A stretch of DNA of 64,000 bases from positions 177,057 to 241,056 of the forward strand of contig KQ965794.1 of NCBI GenBank assembly GCA_001574975.1, read 5' to 3'. Made by a program: the position numbers and the translations under genes. The stretch comes from Gonapodya prolifera JEL478 (taxonomy: Eukaryota; Monoblepharomycota; Monoblepharidomycetes; Monoblepharidales; Gonapodyaceae). Positions 1 through 11,321 of the stretch are shown here, piece by piece; positions within the stretch are counted from its first letter, which is position 1; the number at the start of each line of letters is the position of its first letter. The notes under the pieces were generated by a model. The model ran no database searches. It worked only from the letters and a program-made list of their open reading frames with translations, and was not told the origin of the DNA.

Positions 1-660
1 ATTCCTCATTACTCCAGCCTCATATCCCAAACACTATGCTTGGAAGGAATCCCCCACCTCCTGCACCAACACTATATGAGGGACAGGATGAGGTTGAGTA
101 TGAAGTTGAGAGGATTCTAGATGTTAAGAGATTTGGTCGAGGGTGGAAATGGCTTGTACAATGGAAGGGATATGGAATTGCTGATCGGACATGGGAACGT
201 TGGGAACATTTGCGGAATTCAGAAGAGTTGGTATTGGACTTTCACAGGAACAACACACAAAAAGGGATACCTATATTTCTACGAAGGAAGTTGGAAGCAG
301 AAGGAGTGCGGTAGGAAAGGGAGATTTGGAAGGGAAGGGAGCACACTGTCACCCAGCCTGCTGGGTGACAGCCATGTAAATGGCTGTGTGGGGTGGAGTG
401 TGGCACAGCACAGATAGGGGCTGAGTGTGTGGCACAGTGCTGTTAAGGCGAGGCACCTTAGGCGGCACGCATGGAACAGTTCCCTAGTTTATATATTCTC
501 CCCTGCAGGACACAGCCCATGTTTGGCGTCGTGGTCCTGCAGGTGAGACTATGTCACATCTACNGTTTGGCGTCGTGGTCCTGCAGGTGAGACTATGTCA
601 CATCTACTATGTATGCCTTGTGTCACTCATATATGATCGTGGTCCTGCAGCACACAGGTC
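1..660 (+). mobile_element. 3' end of a Ty3-type (chromovirus) LTR retroelement, fossil
   Basis: The left edge of the window carries the end of a polyprotein with a chromodomain (about 84-250, aromatic cage region around WLVQWKGYG). A purine-rich tract follows at about 326-346, and the 3' LTR starts with TGTCACCC at 347. The LTR opens with two small hairpins and runs to roughly 660; its exact end is not certain because the other LTR lies outside the window. The chromodomain at the integrase C-terminus places it in the chromovirus branch of Ty3 elements, common in fungi. A 43-bp stretch (521-563) is repeated at 565-607 on either side of a single N at 564, which looks like an assembly join. Only a fragment is visible, so it cannot be said whether the whole element is intact; the readable coding end suggests it is fairly young. 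Confidence 0.8.
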
Positions 661-819
661 TCACGGAGCACCCCTAGGTTGGGTAGCAGGTACTGCATAA
701 AAATGTGCTCTCTGTTCTTCCGGAGGCTTTTTTCAGACATCAGCAATACATCAGTGGCTGGAAGCATCCCATTGAGTTTGGACAAGCCAGAGAAGTGACC
801 CAAAGACATTGTCATTGGA

Positions 820-1255
820 TCGGTATTTTAGGTCATCCCACTTCCAGAGCCGGAACCTGTTGTGTGGGCCTTTCTTGAATGGCTCATAAGATCTCCTGAA
901 TTTCAGATCAACGATGCTGCATCTCTTCTGGATTTTGCAGACAAATACAAGGTCATTCAACTCACGAAAACAATAGAGGCATACATGATTTCTCAAATCA
1001 CAGACAGTCTTGAGGACATCAAGGCAAATCATGAAAAAAGTTGCTGAAGACTTTGGTCTGATTTCGCTCAAACAGGGTCTCATTGAGAATGACGCCATTC
1101 GCACATTGAAGCAGAAACACACGATTTTGACCTTTGCCCACTGTCTTGCAACGCAACGATGGCGAACTGAGGATATAGCACTGGTCAAGATGTACGCTTT
1201 GAAGGACCGTCTACAGATCCTGCTGAGCGAGTATGCGTTTTGGGTGGGGGTAGAG
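820..1255 (+). pseudogene. BTB/POZ-domain gene relic
   Basis: Two adjacent forward frames give one continuous BTB-like protein. The first part (about 838-1040) reads like the middle of a fungal BTB domain, with the LLDFADKYKV helix and the LTKTIEAYM segment. The second part (about 1030-1250) continues with helices typical of the region after a BTB domain (EDIALVKMYALKDRLQ). The frame changes near 1030 without splice signals and there is no start codon or N-terminal half. I infer a decayed copy of a BTB-domain gene; BTB genes are often multicopy in fungi. Its position next to a retroelement end fits a repeat-rich, degenerating margin. Confidence 0.55.
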
Positions 1256-1299
1256 ACAGCCCCTCTTATAGTGTTGAGCGGCACATCCGTCGTTGTGTA

Positions 1300-2049
1300 A
1301 GTCCGCGGCTACAAGAGAAGGGGTTGGAGGCTCCCGTATTGCCACATTTTTGGGGTGGACGCTTCTACGTGACCCCCGGCGTTTGCACGAGATCTGGCAT
1401 TTGGCTAATTGTACAAGGTTTTCAACACATCATAGATCATCATAGATATCGCATCTTCTCTCCCTTTGTATGAAGATTCACAAGAACATGAATGAGACTT
1501 CCATTTCCAAGCCTGCTGCGGACTGACCACAGCAGCCTCGCATTTCAGAGGTGCAACCAAGCCATCCATCCATTCAACACCGGGACATTTCCAGGTGGGC
1601 ACGACGTTCGGTCGCATGTGTGGACTCGCAGCTGACTCCGGACTCATGGATACCCTCCATTCTCTCGCTCCCCTCACCCTGACACCGCGCCCGTCCATCC
1701 CGCAGCCCCGAACGTTCGTTTCTCGTTGCGCAAAGTAGCGTGGTCTGTTTGAATCCCACATGTGAGTATGCGATGCGGACTCGTAGTGGGTCTTGGATGC
1801 GGACGCGAGCGGTGCTTGCAGAATGGCTTGCTGCGTGGTTGATCCTTTGTTGTCCGAATTGTGGTCCGAACTTTATGGTCATGTCGGGTGGAAGGGAAGG
1901 AAAGAATCATCGACTTGGTGTGGATCCGTCTGGAAGGATACGCTCCCAACGAACGAAATCATGAGGTTCTAATGACCCAATCTCATTCCCTCTCCCCACC
2001 ATCCCCCGTTCCCCCCTCAGTGAAGAAGCTGCCCCCACTCGCATAAAAA
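1300..2049. other. Non-coding stretch upstream of RPS12
   Basis: No convincing gene is visible. The last 80 bases before the RPS12 start are pyrimidine-rich, as is usual for strong ribosomal protein promoters and 5' leaders. A CCCCTCAG at about 2015-2022 could be the acceptor of a leader intron. Confidence 0.5.
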
Positions 2050-2591
2050 ATGGCAGACGGAGATGTGGAAATCGGCGACGTTGCCGAAGTTCAGGACGAC
2101 GTTGTCGAAGTCGCCGCCGAGTCCGCCCCCGCCGGCGCGTCAATGACCGTCGAGGAAGCCCTGCAGGACGTCCTCAAGCGCTCGCTCTACGTCGACGGGC
2201 TCGCCCGCGGCTTCCGCGAGACCATCAAGGCCCTCGACAAGAGGCAGGCCCAGCTATGCGTCCTCGCCGAGTCGCTCGACGACCCTCACGGCCCCGCCAT
2301 GTCCAAGCTCGTCGAGGCCCTCTGCACCGAGCACGGCGTCAAGCTCATCCGCGTCCCAGACCACATGAAGCTCGGAGAATGGGTTGGCCTCTACAAGCTC
2401 GACAAGTCTGGCAACCCCCGCAAGGTCGTCCGCTGCTCGTGCTGCGCCGTGCGGAGCTTCGGGGAGGACTCGGCCGCCATGGCCGTGCTTCAGGAGGTGC
2501 GTCGGGACTCTCCTCATCCCCCTTCACTTTGTTTCACTCCTAACGCTCCATCTCCATCTCCACTGGTTTCCAGTACTTCAAGTCCCACTAA
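2050..2591 (+). CDS. RPS12: 40S ribosomal protein S12 (eS12)
   Basis: This encodes a small-subunit ribosomal protein of the L7Ae/L30e-like fold. Exons are 2050-2496 and 2574-2591, giving 154 residues. The second exon encodes only YFKSH plus the stop. The family hallmarks [32 protein letters not shown] and [14 protein letters not shown] are present in order. The first 30 residues are an acidic, alanine-rich extension of the kind that varies between eukaryotes. The 77-nt intron has GTGCGT and CCAG ends. Length and sequence match the family, so the identification is secure. The upstream pyrimidine-rich tract suggests high, growth-linked expression. Confidence 0.95.
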
Positions 2592-3027
2592 GCCTCTCGC
2601 TCGCCATACCCGCTCTCACCGCGCCCTTGGAAGCACTCTTTGCCCCTTAGTCAGCGCCCATGTTTGACTCTGGATGATGTTTCGAAGAGATGTAGTGTTG
2701 TGGAAAATATGAGCCAATTGCACTTACCGTAACATTTGCACACTGTCCACGTCACATTGTCGTTTCTTCTGCTCCTAGCGCCGAAAGTGCACTGATATTC
2801 GCACGTTGGAACATTCATTCGAGGAATAAACTCCAGACCGTCGTTCATGCCATCTCTATTTCTTAAGTGCATTAGTTGCACAGGTGATACCATCACTTCT
2901 AAAGTCCAATTAATGCCACCGAGACATGCTGAGTGTGCCACACGATCATGCAATCAATTACTCGACACGTTACACCCACAATAACAACATTCACACAGAC
3001 GTGCACGGGAAAAACCCCCTCGCCACC
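2592..3027. other. Convergent 3' region between RPS12 and JJJ1
   Basis: About 436 bases hold the 3' ends of two converging genes. No further gene is seen. Confidence 0.5.
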
Positions 3028-5904
3028 TCACTTCCGCCCCTTCTTGCCCTTCTTCCCCCTTCCCCCATCCTCCACCCCCCCACTGTCCATTACTCCCGCA
3101 CCACCTGCGGAAGCCGCAACGGCATGCCCCTCCTTCTTGACATGTCCGAACAGCTGATTCCGCGTCGGGAACTCGGTCTCGCACACATTGCACCGCCACG
3201 TCTGCGGGCCTGCCGCGCTCGGTGGCGGGGTGGGTGTCGCCGGTTGTTGCGGTTGAGGTTGAGCCTGGGCACTCCCACCTCCACCACCGGCCCCGCCCCC
3301 GCCTTTCTTCCCACGCCCTTTCTTCTTCCCACCCCGCTTCTCTCTATGTATCGACGAGTCCGAATCGTCCCCCGCACCCCCGGCACTCGACGACGGCGCT
3401 GACAAGTCGGTGGGTGTCACGACTCGGCCGACCTTTCCGTTCCGCTGGGGTGTATCACCTCCTACCCGCCGCCCATTCCGCCCATCTTGTTCGCCCTCGT
3501 CCTCCTGCTCGTCCTCATCCTCATCCTCGCCCACATCGAGATCGTCGTCCATCACAGCCCGCAACGCCGCCATTCGCGCGGCGCGACGGGCGTCTTCGGG
3601 CGCGGGCTGGGCGACGGCGGGTGTTGTGTCGGGGGCGGGCACGGACGCTGCGGGGTGTGGAGGGTTGGCGGAACGTGCAGTGTTCTTTGATTTCGACTCG
3701 GCCGATCGGGACGACGCGGGGCTCGGCTTCGGAACCTCGATGTCCACGTTGACGTCATCGCCCACAGTTCTCGCGCGCCGCTTTTTCTTCTTCTTGGACT
3801 TTCGATCGCGATCGCTCCGCCCGAATTGTTGCTTACTCGCCGCATCCGCGTCCGAATCCGAATCGTCCAGCCGCGCCTTGTCCATACTCTCGGAAAGCTC
3901 CTCCACCGCGTCCTCGAACACGTCGTCATCGTCGTCGTCTTGCGCTGCTTCCTTCTTGCCACCATCCCCTTCTTCTCCCGCCTCCCTACTCGCCCCCGCC
4001 GCAGCAGCCTCCTCCTCCTCCTCCCGCATCAACCTGGCCAACTCCTCCTCGTTCTTCTTATGCCCCTTTGTCCCGACATGCTTTTTCCACGCACGGGCAC
4101 TCGCAAAGCCCTTCTCGCACGCCACGCAGTATTTGCCTTCCTCCTCGCCGTCGCTGCCCTGGGCGGCCCCCTCGTCATGGCTGAGGGCCTCAGGCTCGTC
4201 CCAGTCCGTGCGGGCCCAGTCAGGCGCGACGTAGGTCTTGGCGCGCTCGGCGCGCTCCTGCTTCTCACGCTTCCGAGCCGCCTCTGCCGCCGCACGCTGC
4301 TCGGCGGCGCGTTCTCGTTGCGCGGACACGTGGGCCTTGTAACGTGGATCGAGCGAGCGGACTTGCGTCGCAAGTCGGCGGACTGAGGGAGGTTCGGGGT
4401 GTGGGAGTGGCAGGTGTCCGGTGTTACTCATCACGAAGATGCTCAACGAGAAGGAAAACACGACCGAGTGAACTCCTTGTCAGGTCTCACTCATCATGAG
4501 CCGCACTCAACAATATTAAAGACCATCTAGCACATCCCGGTAGACGGAGGACAGCCCCACCCACAACCCCACCCGCCTCCCTCAACCTCCGCTAACCCCC
4601 TTCCACCATTACCACCAATGCCACCACGTCCACATTTCGCCTCCTCCCAAATGAACGCACCTGTACTAACATACTCCTGCCTCGCGACCTCCCTTGCCTT
4701 TTTATTCTCCTTCTCCATGGCCCTCCTGACCCTCCTGTCAGGCGCCTCACTGAGCCGCCACTTGTCGCACCACCGAAACTCCTTGCAGGTCGTGAAATTC
4801 GTGAACTTGTCGTACACGGCGCGGCAGTACTCAAACCCGTCAGTGCTCTTGCCAAAAGACGTGCGGGCGGGGAAAGTGGTGTCGGCCCATGCGGGGTCGG
4901 AGTCGCTGTCGCTGTCGGAGTCGCCGCGTCGCCTCTTATGCTTTTCCCGCCACAAGCGGTAGTTTCGAACCTCTGCCTCTTCGTCCTCGATGGAGGAGAA
5001 CAGCGCAGCGTAGACGGCGAAGAAGGACGAGGTGTCGGTGTCGGCGAAGGACTCGAAGCACGAGGTGGAGAAGAAGGGCATCAAGTCCGAGGTCTGGATC
5101 CCGCGACCGGTGGGGGCTTTTTTCTTTTTGGGACCCGAAGAGGAGGAGGAGCCGCGGTCGAAGAAGGAGGAGAACCCGCCTCCCTCGCCTTCGGAGTACT
5201 CGTCGGACAGGTCGTCCGGGTTCAGCTCGTCGTTGTCGTCGTCGCCTTCCCCGGCGCGGTGGGCAGCGTAGGATGAAGAGCGGAGGATTTCGTGTCGGTG
5301 GGCGTCGTACCTGGTGGTGTGGTGGTGGGTTCATGAGGCATACGTTCTCACTGACCCCACCGTGAACCCAAAACCGCAATGAACACGCACCATGAACGCT
5401 CATTGTCATCCGAAAGCACCTCGTAGGCATGCTGGATCTCTGCGAATCGCTTGGTTGCGTCTTCGACCGAGATGTCCTCTTCGCCGCGGTGAAGGACCTT
5501 GTCTGGATGCTGCGAAAGGGGGTGTGGGTCACTTGGTGGGTCCTGTCCTTCCAACTGAGAAGTGGGTGGAGTAGACTTACGAGTTCGAGTGCTTTTCGTC
5601 TGTACGCTTTTCGAATTTCGTCGCTGGGAGGAGGTGAAGAAGTGCGGCGGGCATAAGCGAACTGGATAAGCGAGGGGTGGAGAGAGCTATACGTACGGCG
5701 CCGCGGAGCTGACGTTGTCAGTGGTCGTGGGATGATTGATGAGATCGAAGGGAGTCGAACGATGAAAAGAAATAGTTGGCGAGAGTGGGTGCCAGAGGAT
5801 CGCGTGAGACCAGGCATCGAGAACAGGCAGGATGCGAGGCAGAGTACGAACCGATCGACGCACAGCAGCTCATAGTAGCACACCTGCGTGGTACGCGGGG
5901 CCAT
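3028..5904 (-). CDS. JJJ1: J-domain ribosome-biogenesis co-chaperone Jjj1 / DNAJC21
   Basis: Jjj1 stimulates cytosolic Hsp70 to release the Arx1 export factor from pre-60S particles. Predicted exons on the minus strand are 5852-5904, 5697-5708, 5581-5623, 5391-5509, 4661-5310 and 3028-4382, giving 743 residues with the frame closing exactly. The second exon is only 12 nt. The J domain spans about residues 9-75 with the HPD motif at 37-39 (LHPDKV). It is followed by the Jjj1-specific middle domain (FEYCRAVYDKFTNF, KEFRWCDKWRL). Two U1-type C2H2 zinc fingers lie at about 376-402 and 688-712. The region between is charged and low in complexity, and the tail is lysine-rich. The domain order is diagnostic for this family. 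Confidence 0.93.
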
Positions 5905-7414
5905 CGGAGTGAATGTCAGACTGTGTCAGTTGCAGGTACTACGTTTCTATTTCTCATAATCTATATTTGAATGAATGCTGGAATTCCATACCTTGAATGC
6001 TGAGAGTTCTCGGCAAAGCGTTGATACATTCACAAAAAGACGTATCAAACGGGAACATTACAAAATGTAAGAGAGAAGGGTAGTTGTGGTGTTGTGCGAG
6101 ACTCGGTATTGCAAACTGTACAAGACTTGCACGCGGACAAGTGGTTCAAAGGCGAAGCAAAACAGAGGTTGTGCTGGTGGGTTGTTTATTCAAGCCTCTA
6201 GCGCGCCGATTCCGGGGAAGTCCTCTGGGAGGTGTTGCTGACGCGCACATCCTCCCCCGGCGACGCGACCAGGGCCACGAGCTAAGGAATACAACTAACC
6301 TTGGCTGATGGAGTAGAAGAAAGACAGGTGGTTGATATATCGCGAATAAGCTGCAGAAAACGCGGTGCAAACAGCGTTCGACGTACCCCAAAAGCAGTTG
6401 TAGCGAGCGCTCACACCTCCCGGATCGTCACGTCTCCCATCCATAACATCGTCACTGAAATCGTTCAAGTGCTCACTGCGTCGTCGCCAGCGCCATCAGT
6501 CCACGGAACAGCCAGAGAGGAGGACACAAGTCCACACAGACTGAAATCTGTAACATTGCATTCTGGGACTTTTCAGTCCCGCCGTGCGAGCGGCCACTCA
6601 ACAGTGTAGAGATGAAACGACTGGGAGGCATGGAGAAGCATGCTTCCTTTCGGGAAGGGCTGCTTGCTGGCGTGCTGGAGTCTACATGGTGTTGTGGCCG
6701 AGGACTCGAGAGCCCTGACGACGAAGGAGTGCGCTCTCGAGGTTGCTGCTTGTAATTTTCAGGTGATGCCGATGTATCGTAGCATTTGTCGACGCGCTGC
6801 CGAGGATGTCGCTCGTTTTTGAAATGGTTGAAGCACGTGAAGAGCAGAAACAAATCAAGATTACAGCATTTCACCTTCATATCAAACAAAATTAGGCCGC
6901 AAGTTTGGCCAGAAACCCCACAACAATTAGCTCTGGGCCAGATTGTTTCGTGAAAATGGCTGAGTAGCTTCACGTGGGGTTCCCAGAAGCGTTGAGCGAC
7001 GGAGACGACGATGCACATTTCCCGAAAATATGTCTCTTGCAACTTAGGGCGGGGTATTAAAATGTAAATATTTCCCACGATGCCTAGACCACCAGTGTGT
7101 CCGGCGTCCTCCAAACCTGCGCTGTGTTGACCAAAGTACGATGACGACTGTTGCGGTATGCGAGCGATCGGCAAATGGGAAGGCGAGCAGCGTGTGCATA
7201 ACCGTTTTCCAGTGAGCTGCGCGTGCTGCATGGTGTGCGCTGTGCCCTCTGGCGGTGTTAGTCACGACTTCGGCACATCCGGCCATTCTTGCACCATCGA
7301 TGTCCATTAATTGATTCCGATGCCACTCCGCACCCGCACCCGCACCCGCACTGCCCGCGTCTCCGTCTCCTCCGCTCACGCTCCCTCGCTCTCCCTCGCT
7401 CTCCCTCACTGCCA
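5905..7414. other. 1.5-kb divergent intergenic region, no assignable gene
   Basis: The region separates JJJ1 (minus) and the TauD gene (plus), so it holds both promoters. The only long open frame is 252 codons on the minus strand at 6473-7231. It has no recognisable domain and mixed composition, so it is not called as a gene here. Confidence 0.4.
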
Positions 7415-9345
7415 ATGGCCATCGACTCCTCCCCCGCACGCACGCTCCTGCCCGCAGCAACACTCACCCCCATCACGCCCACATTCGGCCACTCTGTCGC
7501 AGGAATCGACCTCACTGTGCTCTCCGCTCAAGACATCGTCGACATATCCGACCTCATTGCATCCCGCGGCGTAATACACTTCAAGGGGCCCCACGGCATC
7601 GACACCATCGACAAGCAGATCGCGTTCTCAAAGAATTTCGGCGAATTGCACAAGTTCCCAAGCGTGCGTGCGCACGATGGGTACCCGGACGTGCTCAAGC
7701 TGCACGCGGACGCGCAGAGCGAGTTCTCGTTCGGATCTGGTGGCTGGTGAGTCACGAGCGACGGAGGCCGAAGGCGGAGGAGCGAGCGCGAGGACACTGA
7801 GGCCGAAGCGCCGTAAAGCGCTAACCGAGGACTACGTTGGAGGCGAATGAACCGCGGAAGCGCTGACCGACGGGTCCGCCAGATGCCGATGACCTGCCCT
7901 GAAGCGGCTATTGCGCAGAGTGAAGAGCGCATTTTCTCTCCGTATGCGAATACCCCGCGGAGCGTGTGTAGTGTGGAAGCTTGTACGGCGTTTGTTGGCG
8001 TGCGAATGCAATGCGGTTGAATGGCGTGTTACACGGCTGGTAACGGGGCATGGCCCGAGGAGTCTCTGATGTCTCCTGACGGTGGGACGGTGGAGGACGT
8101 TAGGCGTGCGAAAAGCGCCTGCTGAAAGTGTTTACTTCGTTTCTGTGCCTTTGGTTTCTTTGTTGCCCAATGATACCAAGACTTTGCATGGAGGAGCGAA
8201 CGTGTGAGAAATGAAGGAATCTTTTAAATCCTTGTGAACGTGGCTCGTATCCCATCACACAACGCGCAATTGCACCTACACGATCACGGACATCCGAAGG
8301 CGTGAGAAAAGGAGGATTCCTCTTTGTGTTGAATCTTCTGAATCTTCGTTATCCAACCTTACAAACTGTCGCCATCACCTACTCCCCTTCCCCCACCCTC
8401 ACACAGGCACGCCGACTGCACCTTCGAGCAACTCCCCGTCAAATACACCCTCCTTCGCGTAACAACCACCCCACCCGACGGCGGGGGGGACACCTCGTTC
8501 GCATTCATGCCCGCTGTCCTGTCCAAACTGAACCCTTCCTTACGCGCCGTGTTTGCTCAACTTCAGGGGTTCCACCCATCGCGGCACGTGTACGACTCGG
8601 ATTATGGAAGAGCACATAGGAAGGAGGAAGATGGACCGGGTGGGTTCCCGGACGCTGTCAAGTCCCCGGTGTACCCGAGCGCGGTGCATCCGTGCGTTGT
8701 GACACACCCGAGGAGCGGGTTGCAGGTGTGTTTTCGCTCCAGTTCGGTTTGCTTTCGGTTCGCTTCCTGGGTTCACCCCGCTGTACTGCCAACTGCCACT
8801 CCCACTGCCGCTGTCTCGTGTTTCACCACCCCAAAAGGCCCTATACGTGAACTCATCATTCACGACCCACCTGCTCGGCATGTCCAAATTCGAATCCCGC
8901 GCGCTGCTCGACCTTGCCGAGCTCCTCACCGCGAGCAGCTCCGAGTGCCAGTTGAGGGTCAGGTGGAACGAAGGCGATTTGACGGTGCGTTGGGTGGGGG
9001 TTGGGGGGGGTTTGCGTGACGTACAACAAATGTGCTGACACGTTTCGGATACTGACATGTCCGGCGCGAAGATGTGGGATAACCGCCTCGTACAACGTGA
9101 GTCTCCTCGCGTCCCTTTTCTTGCCTTTCCTTTCCACCCACCCTCGTTTCCCTTCGCGCCACCGCCCTCTCCACCGTGACCCCACCTCCCCCCCCCCTTC
9201 CCCCCCGCCACCAACTCCGGCAGACACGGGCAACTGGGACTATAAGCCGCACGTACGCACGGCATTCCGCACCACGGTCGTGTGCCGCGACAAGCTGGTG
9301 TACGATCTGGAGGGAAAGGGACGGGGCGAGGAGGCGGAGTTGTGA
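7415..9345 (+). CDS. TauD/TfdA-type Fe(II)/2-oxoglutarate dioxygenase
   Basis: This family uses Fe(II) and 2-oxoglutarate to oxidise small sulfonates, herbicide-like ethers or other substrates; the substrate here is not known. Exons are 7415-7746, 8407-8725, 8838-8984, 9072-9096 and 9224-9345, giving 314 residues. The iron-binding HxD is in WHADCTFE, split exactly over the first splice junction at residue 111. The distal histidine is in WDNRLVQHTGNWDY, and the 2-oxoglutarate arginine lies in RTAFRTT near the C-terminus. All expected fold elements are present and the length is normal. The first intron is 660 nt, about ten times the local norm. An upstream in-frame start would add a His-Pro-rich stretch and is less likely. 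Confidence 0.88.
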
Positions 9346-9680
9346 GGTGGGGAGAAGGATTGTCGGCGTCGCGTGAGGAGTTTCAAGTACTCGCCACAAA
9401 CGATGGATAAGGACCAAGATTTAAGCCGGCGCAATACGTGCTCCAAAGTGCACTTAGAATCTGTGATAGCTGCACTTATTATTATCTACCGCCAACTCTC
9501 GCAGGATGCTGGATGCTGTATTGGGGGGATTATCTTCCATGGTGGGGGCCAATGGAGCGTTCATTGTAGAATAGTATAATAATATAAATAGTGCTGCAGT
9601 ACCCGCCCATCCCATGTGTGGCCAAAAGTGATCGCTTTCTCAACTAACAACTCACATCGTTATTCTCACCGAGATAAGCA
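9346..9680. other. 3' flank of the dioxygenase gene
   Basis: No gene is visible. An AT-rich tract at about 9570-9600 may serve in 3' end formation. Confidence 0.4.
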
Positions 9681-9683
9681 GCG

Positions 9684-10990
9684 ATGGACAAACTTCACCT
9701 AACTGGGACCGTTTTTTCGGCGGAGGATAAGCATATTCTTTGAGAAGCGCATGGAGCAATTGCTGCAGACATCACCAATCTCTCAGCACTCATCAAAACG
9801 AATGACTACGTGTCTCTAGCAAATCGGATGAAGCTGCTGAGTTGCGTCCTGCTGGCTCAATCGCTCGAACTTACAGCATGCAGTCATGATATTCAGGTTG
9901 ATGTGATAAAAGCACTCGAGAGCCCTCCAACAAGCCGTTGAAGAAGGAAGTACGGGACTTTCTGGCGCCTTGTATGAAGGAGCGGAGTTCGTCGGACAGT
10001 TCACGGCAGGAGAGGATGGACTAGTGAAGGCGTTCGAAGACAAACTTCGTCTGACAGAGTTTGACACCTTATTGAGAAGGATGGGACGATTCGAAGGGAC
10101 CTTAAGCAGAAATGGATGACTTTAACGTTTGGCGGATAGCCCCCAATTCGAGGAGTCAGAAAATACGGGCATGGGGAGAATCGCCGCATAAGCAGTTTGT
10201 TGAGACAGTTGGATCTTACGCACCCTATTTCGAGTACCACATATCGGTATCTCCACAAAGGCAAGGAAGGGATGATCATTGTCTACACAGGGTGTCAGCT
10301 CCCTCCATTAATACATGACTATTGTTTTGGAATGACCCCAAAAATATGCCAGGTTCTTGCGAAATATCATCGCGAGGACGATGACAACTCATCTGGTGCT
10401 ATTGGACTCTTTGTGCGGAAGAGGATCGGCATTACACTATGACAGCAGCGCATGTCCTGTTCCCTGAGCTCAGTCGGATGCCACTCCGTTGAGAAGACCT
10501 CGCAACATTTAACGAGGAAATTCCATTTGCGGTTTATGACGAGCACAATGACATTGCCATGATTCCGTATCCTGGCAATCAAAAGCACACAAATGCAATC
10601 AGAGTTGCACCTAGTGTAGCACGTGGGGATCTGCTCCAGGCACCGATAATATTATTCTAAAGGTCGAACCACGATCAGGTCTGACACTTGGCGACCTTGA
10701 GGGTGATTGTGAGACCTTTCGGGAATTTGCTAGGCTGACTCGAGTTGCTACTCGCAGTGTGTCAAGTTTTGGGCAACAGGGTGACAGTGGTTCTATTTAT
10801 TTTTCAGAAACAAGATTTGGCTTCATGCCAAATTGCAATCCACAGAACATCTGATTCAGATTCCGGTTGCGGATTGGGATCAAGCTTTCATCACGGTCTT
10901 ATCATTCTTCTGAGGAAGTTCGATTTAGGGACGTTGACGATTTTGAAGCTTGCATTTCATCAGCATTGACTGGCTGTACCATGTCACATG
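9684..10990 (+). pseudogene. Trypsin-like serine protease gene, decayed
   Basis: Three catalytic-triad contexts of a chymotrypsin-fold protease appear in the right order on the plus strand. The histidine motif TAAHV is at about 10442, the aspartate motif NDIAMI at about 10547, and the serine motif GDSGS at 10780-10794. The first two share a frame and the third is in another. The upstream part (about 9684-10440) reads as fragments in several frames with stops between, and no splice set was found that joins them. I infer a host protease gene that has lost function. A highly interrupted gene with unusual introns is possible but less likely. Confidence 0.5.
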
Positions 10991-10999
10991 TAAAGGATT

Positions 11000-11321
11000 A
11001 AATTAAGGTGGACTGAAAGCTTCTCAAAGTTAGTTTGTTTGAATTGCGTGGTAGCAAAATTCAAGTAGCTGGCATGGTATAATTATTAACTGGAAGTGCC
11101 GCAAAAGAAGCAAGAGATTGCACAAAGTTACAAGGGGCCGGTAAAATGCTGGCGGACAGTGTGGCCAGGAAACAAAAGATTGTACAAGGTGATCTCATGC
11201 AGCAAGACGGGAGTACATTTAAAACGAGTAACCGTTGTTCCCGTACAAAAACAAACAAACAATGCGTTTACTGTAAATGATGTGAGCTGACGTGCGCGAG
11301 GCCTTGACAAAATGCATGCTT
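11000..11321. other. Gap between the protease relic and the SNF5 3' end
   Basis: No gene seen in about 320 bases. Confidence 0.4.

Noticed and set aside
3410-4234. 274-codon plus-strand frame rich in Ser and Arg
   Set aside because: It is antisense to the last exon of JJJ1; its composition is the mirror of the acidic, lysine-rich coding strand.
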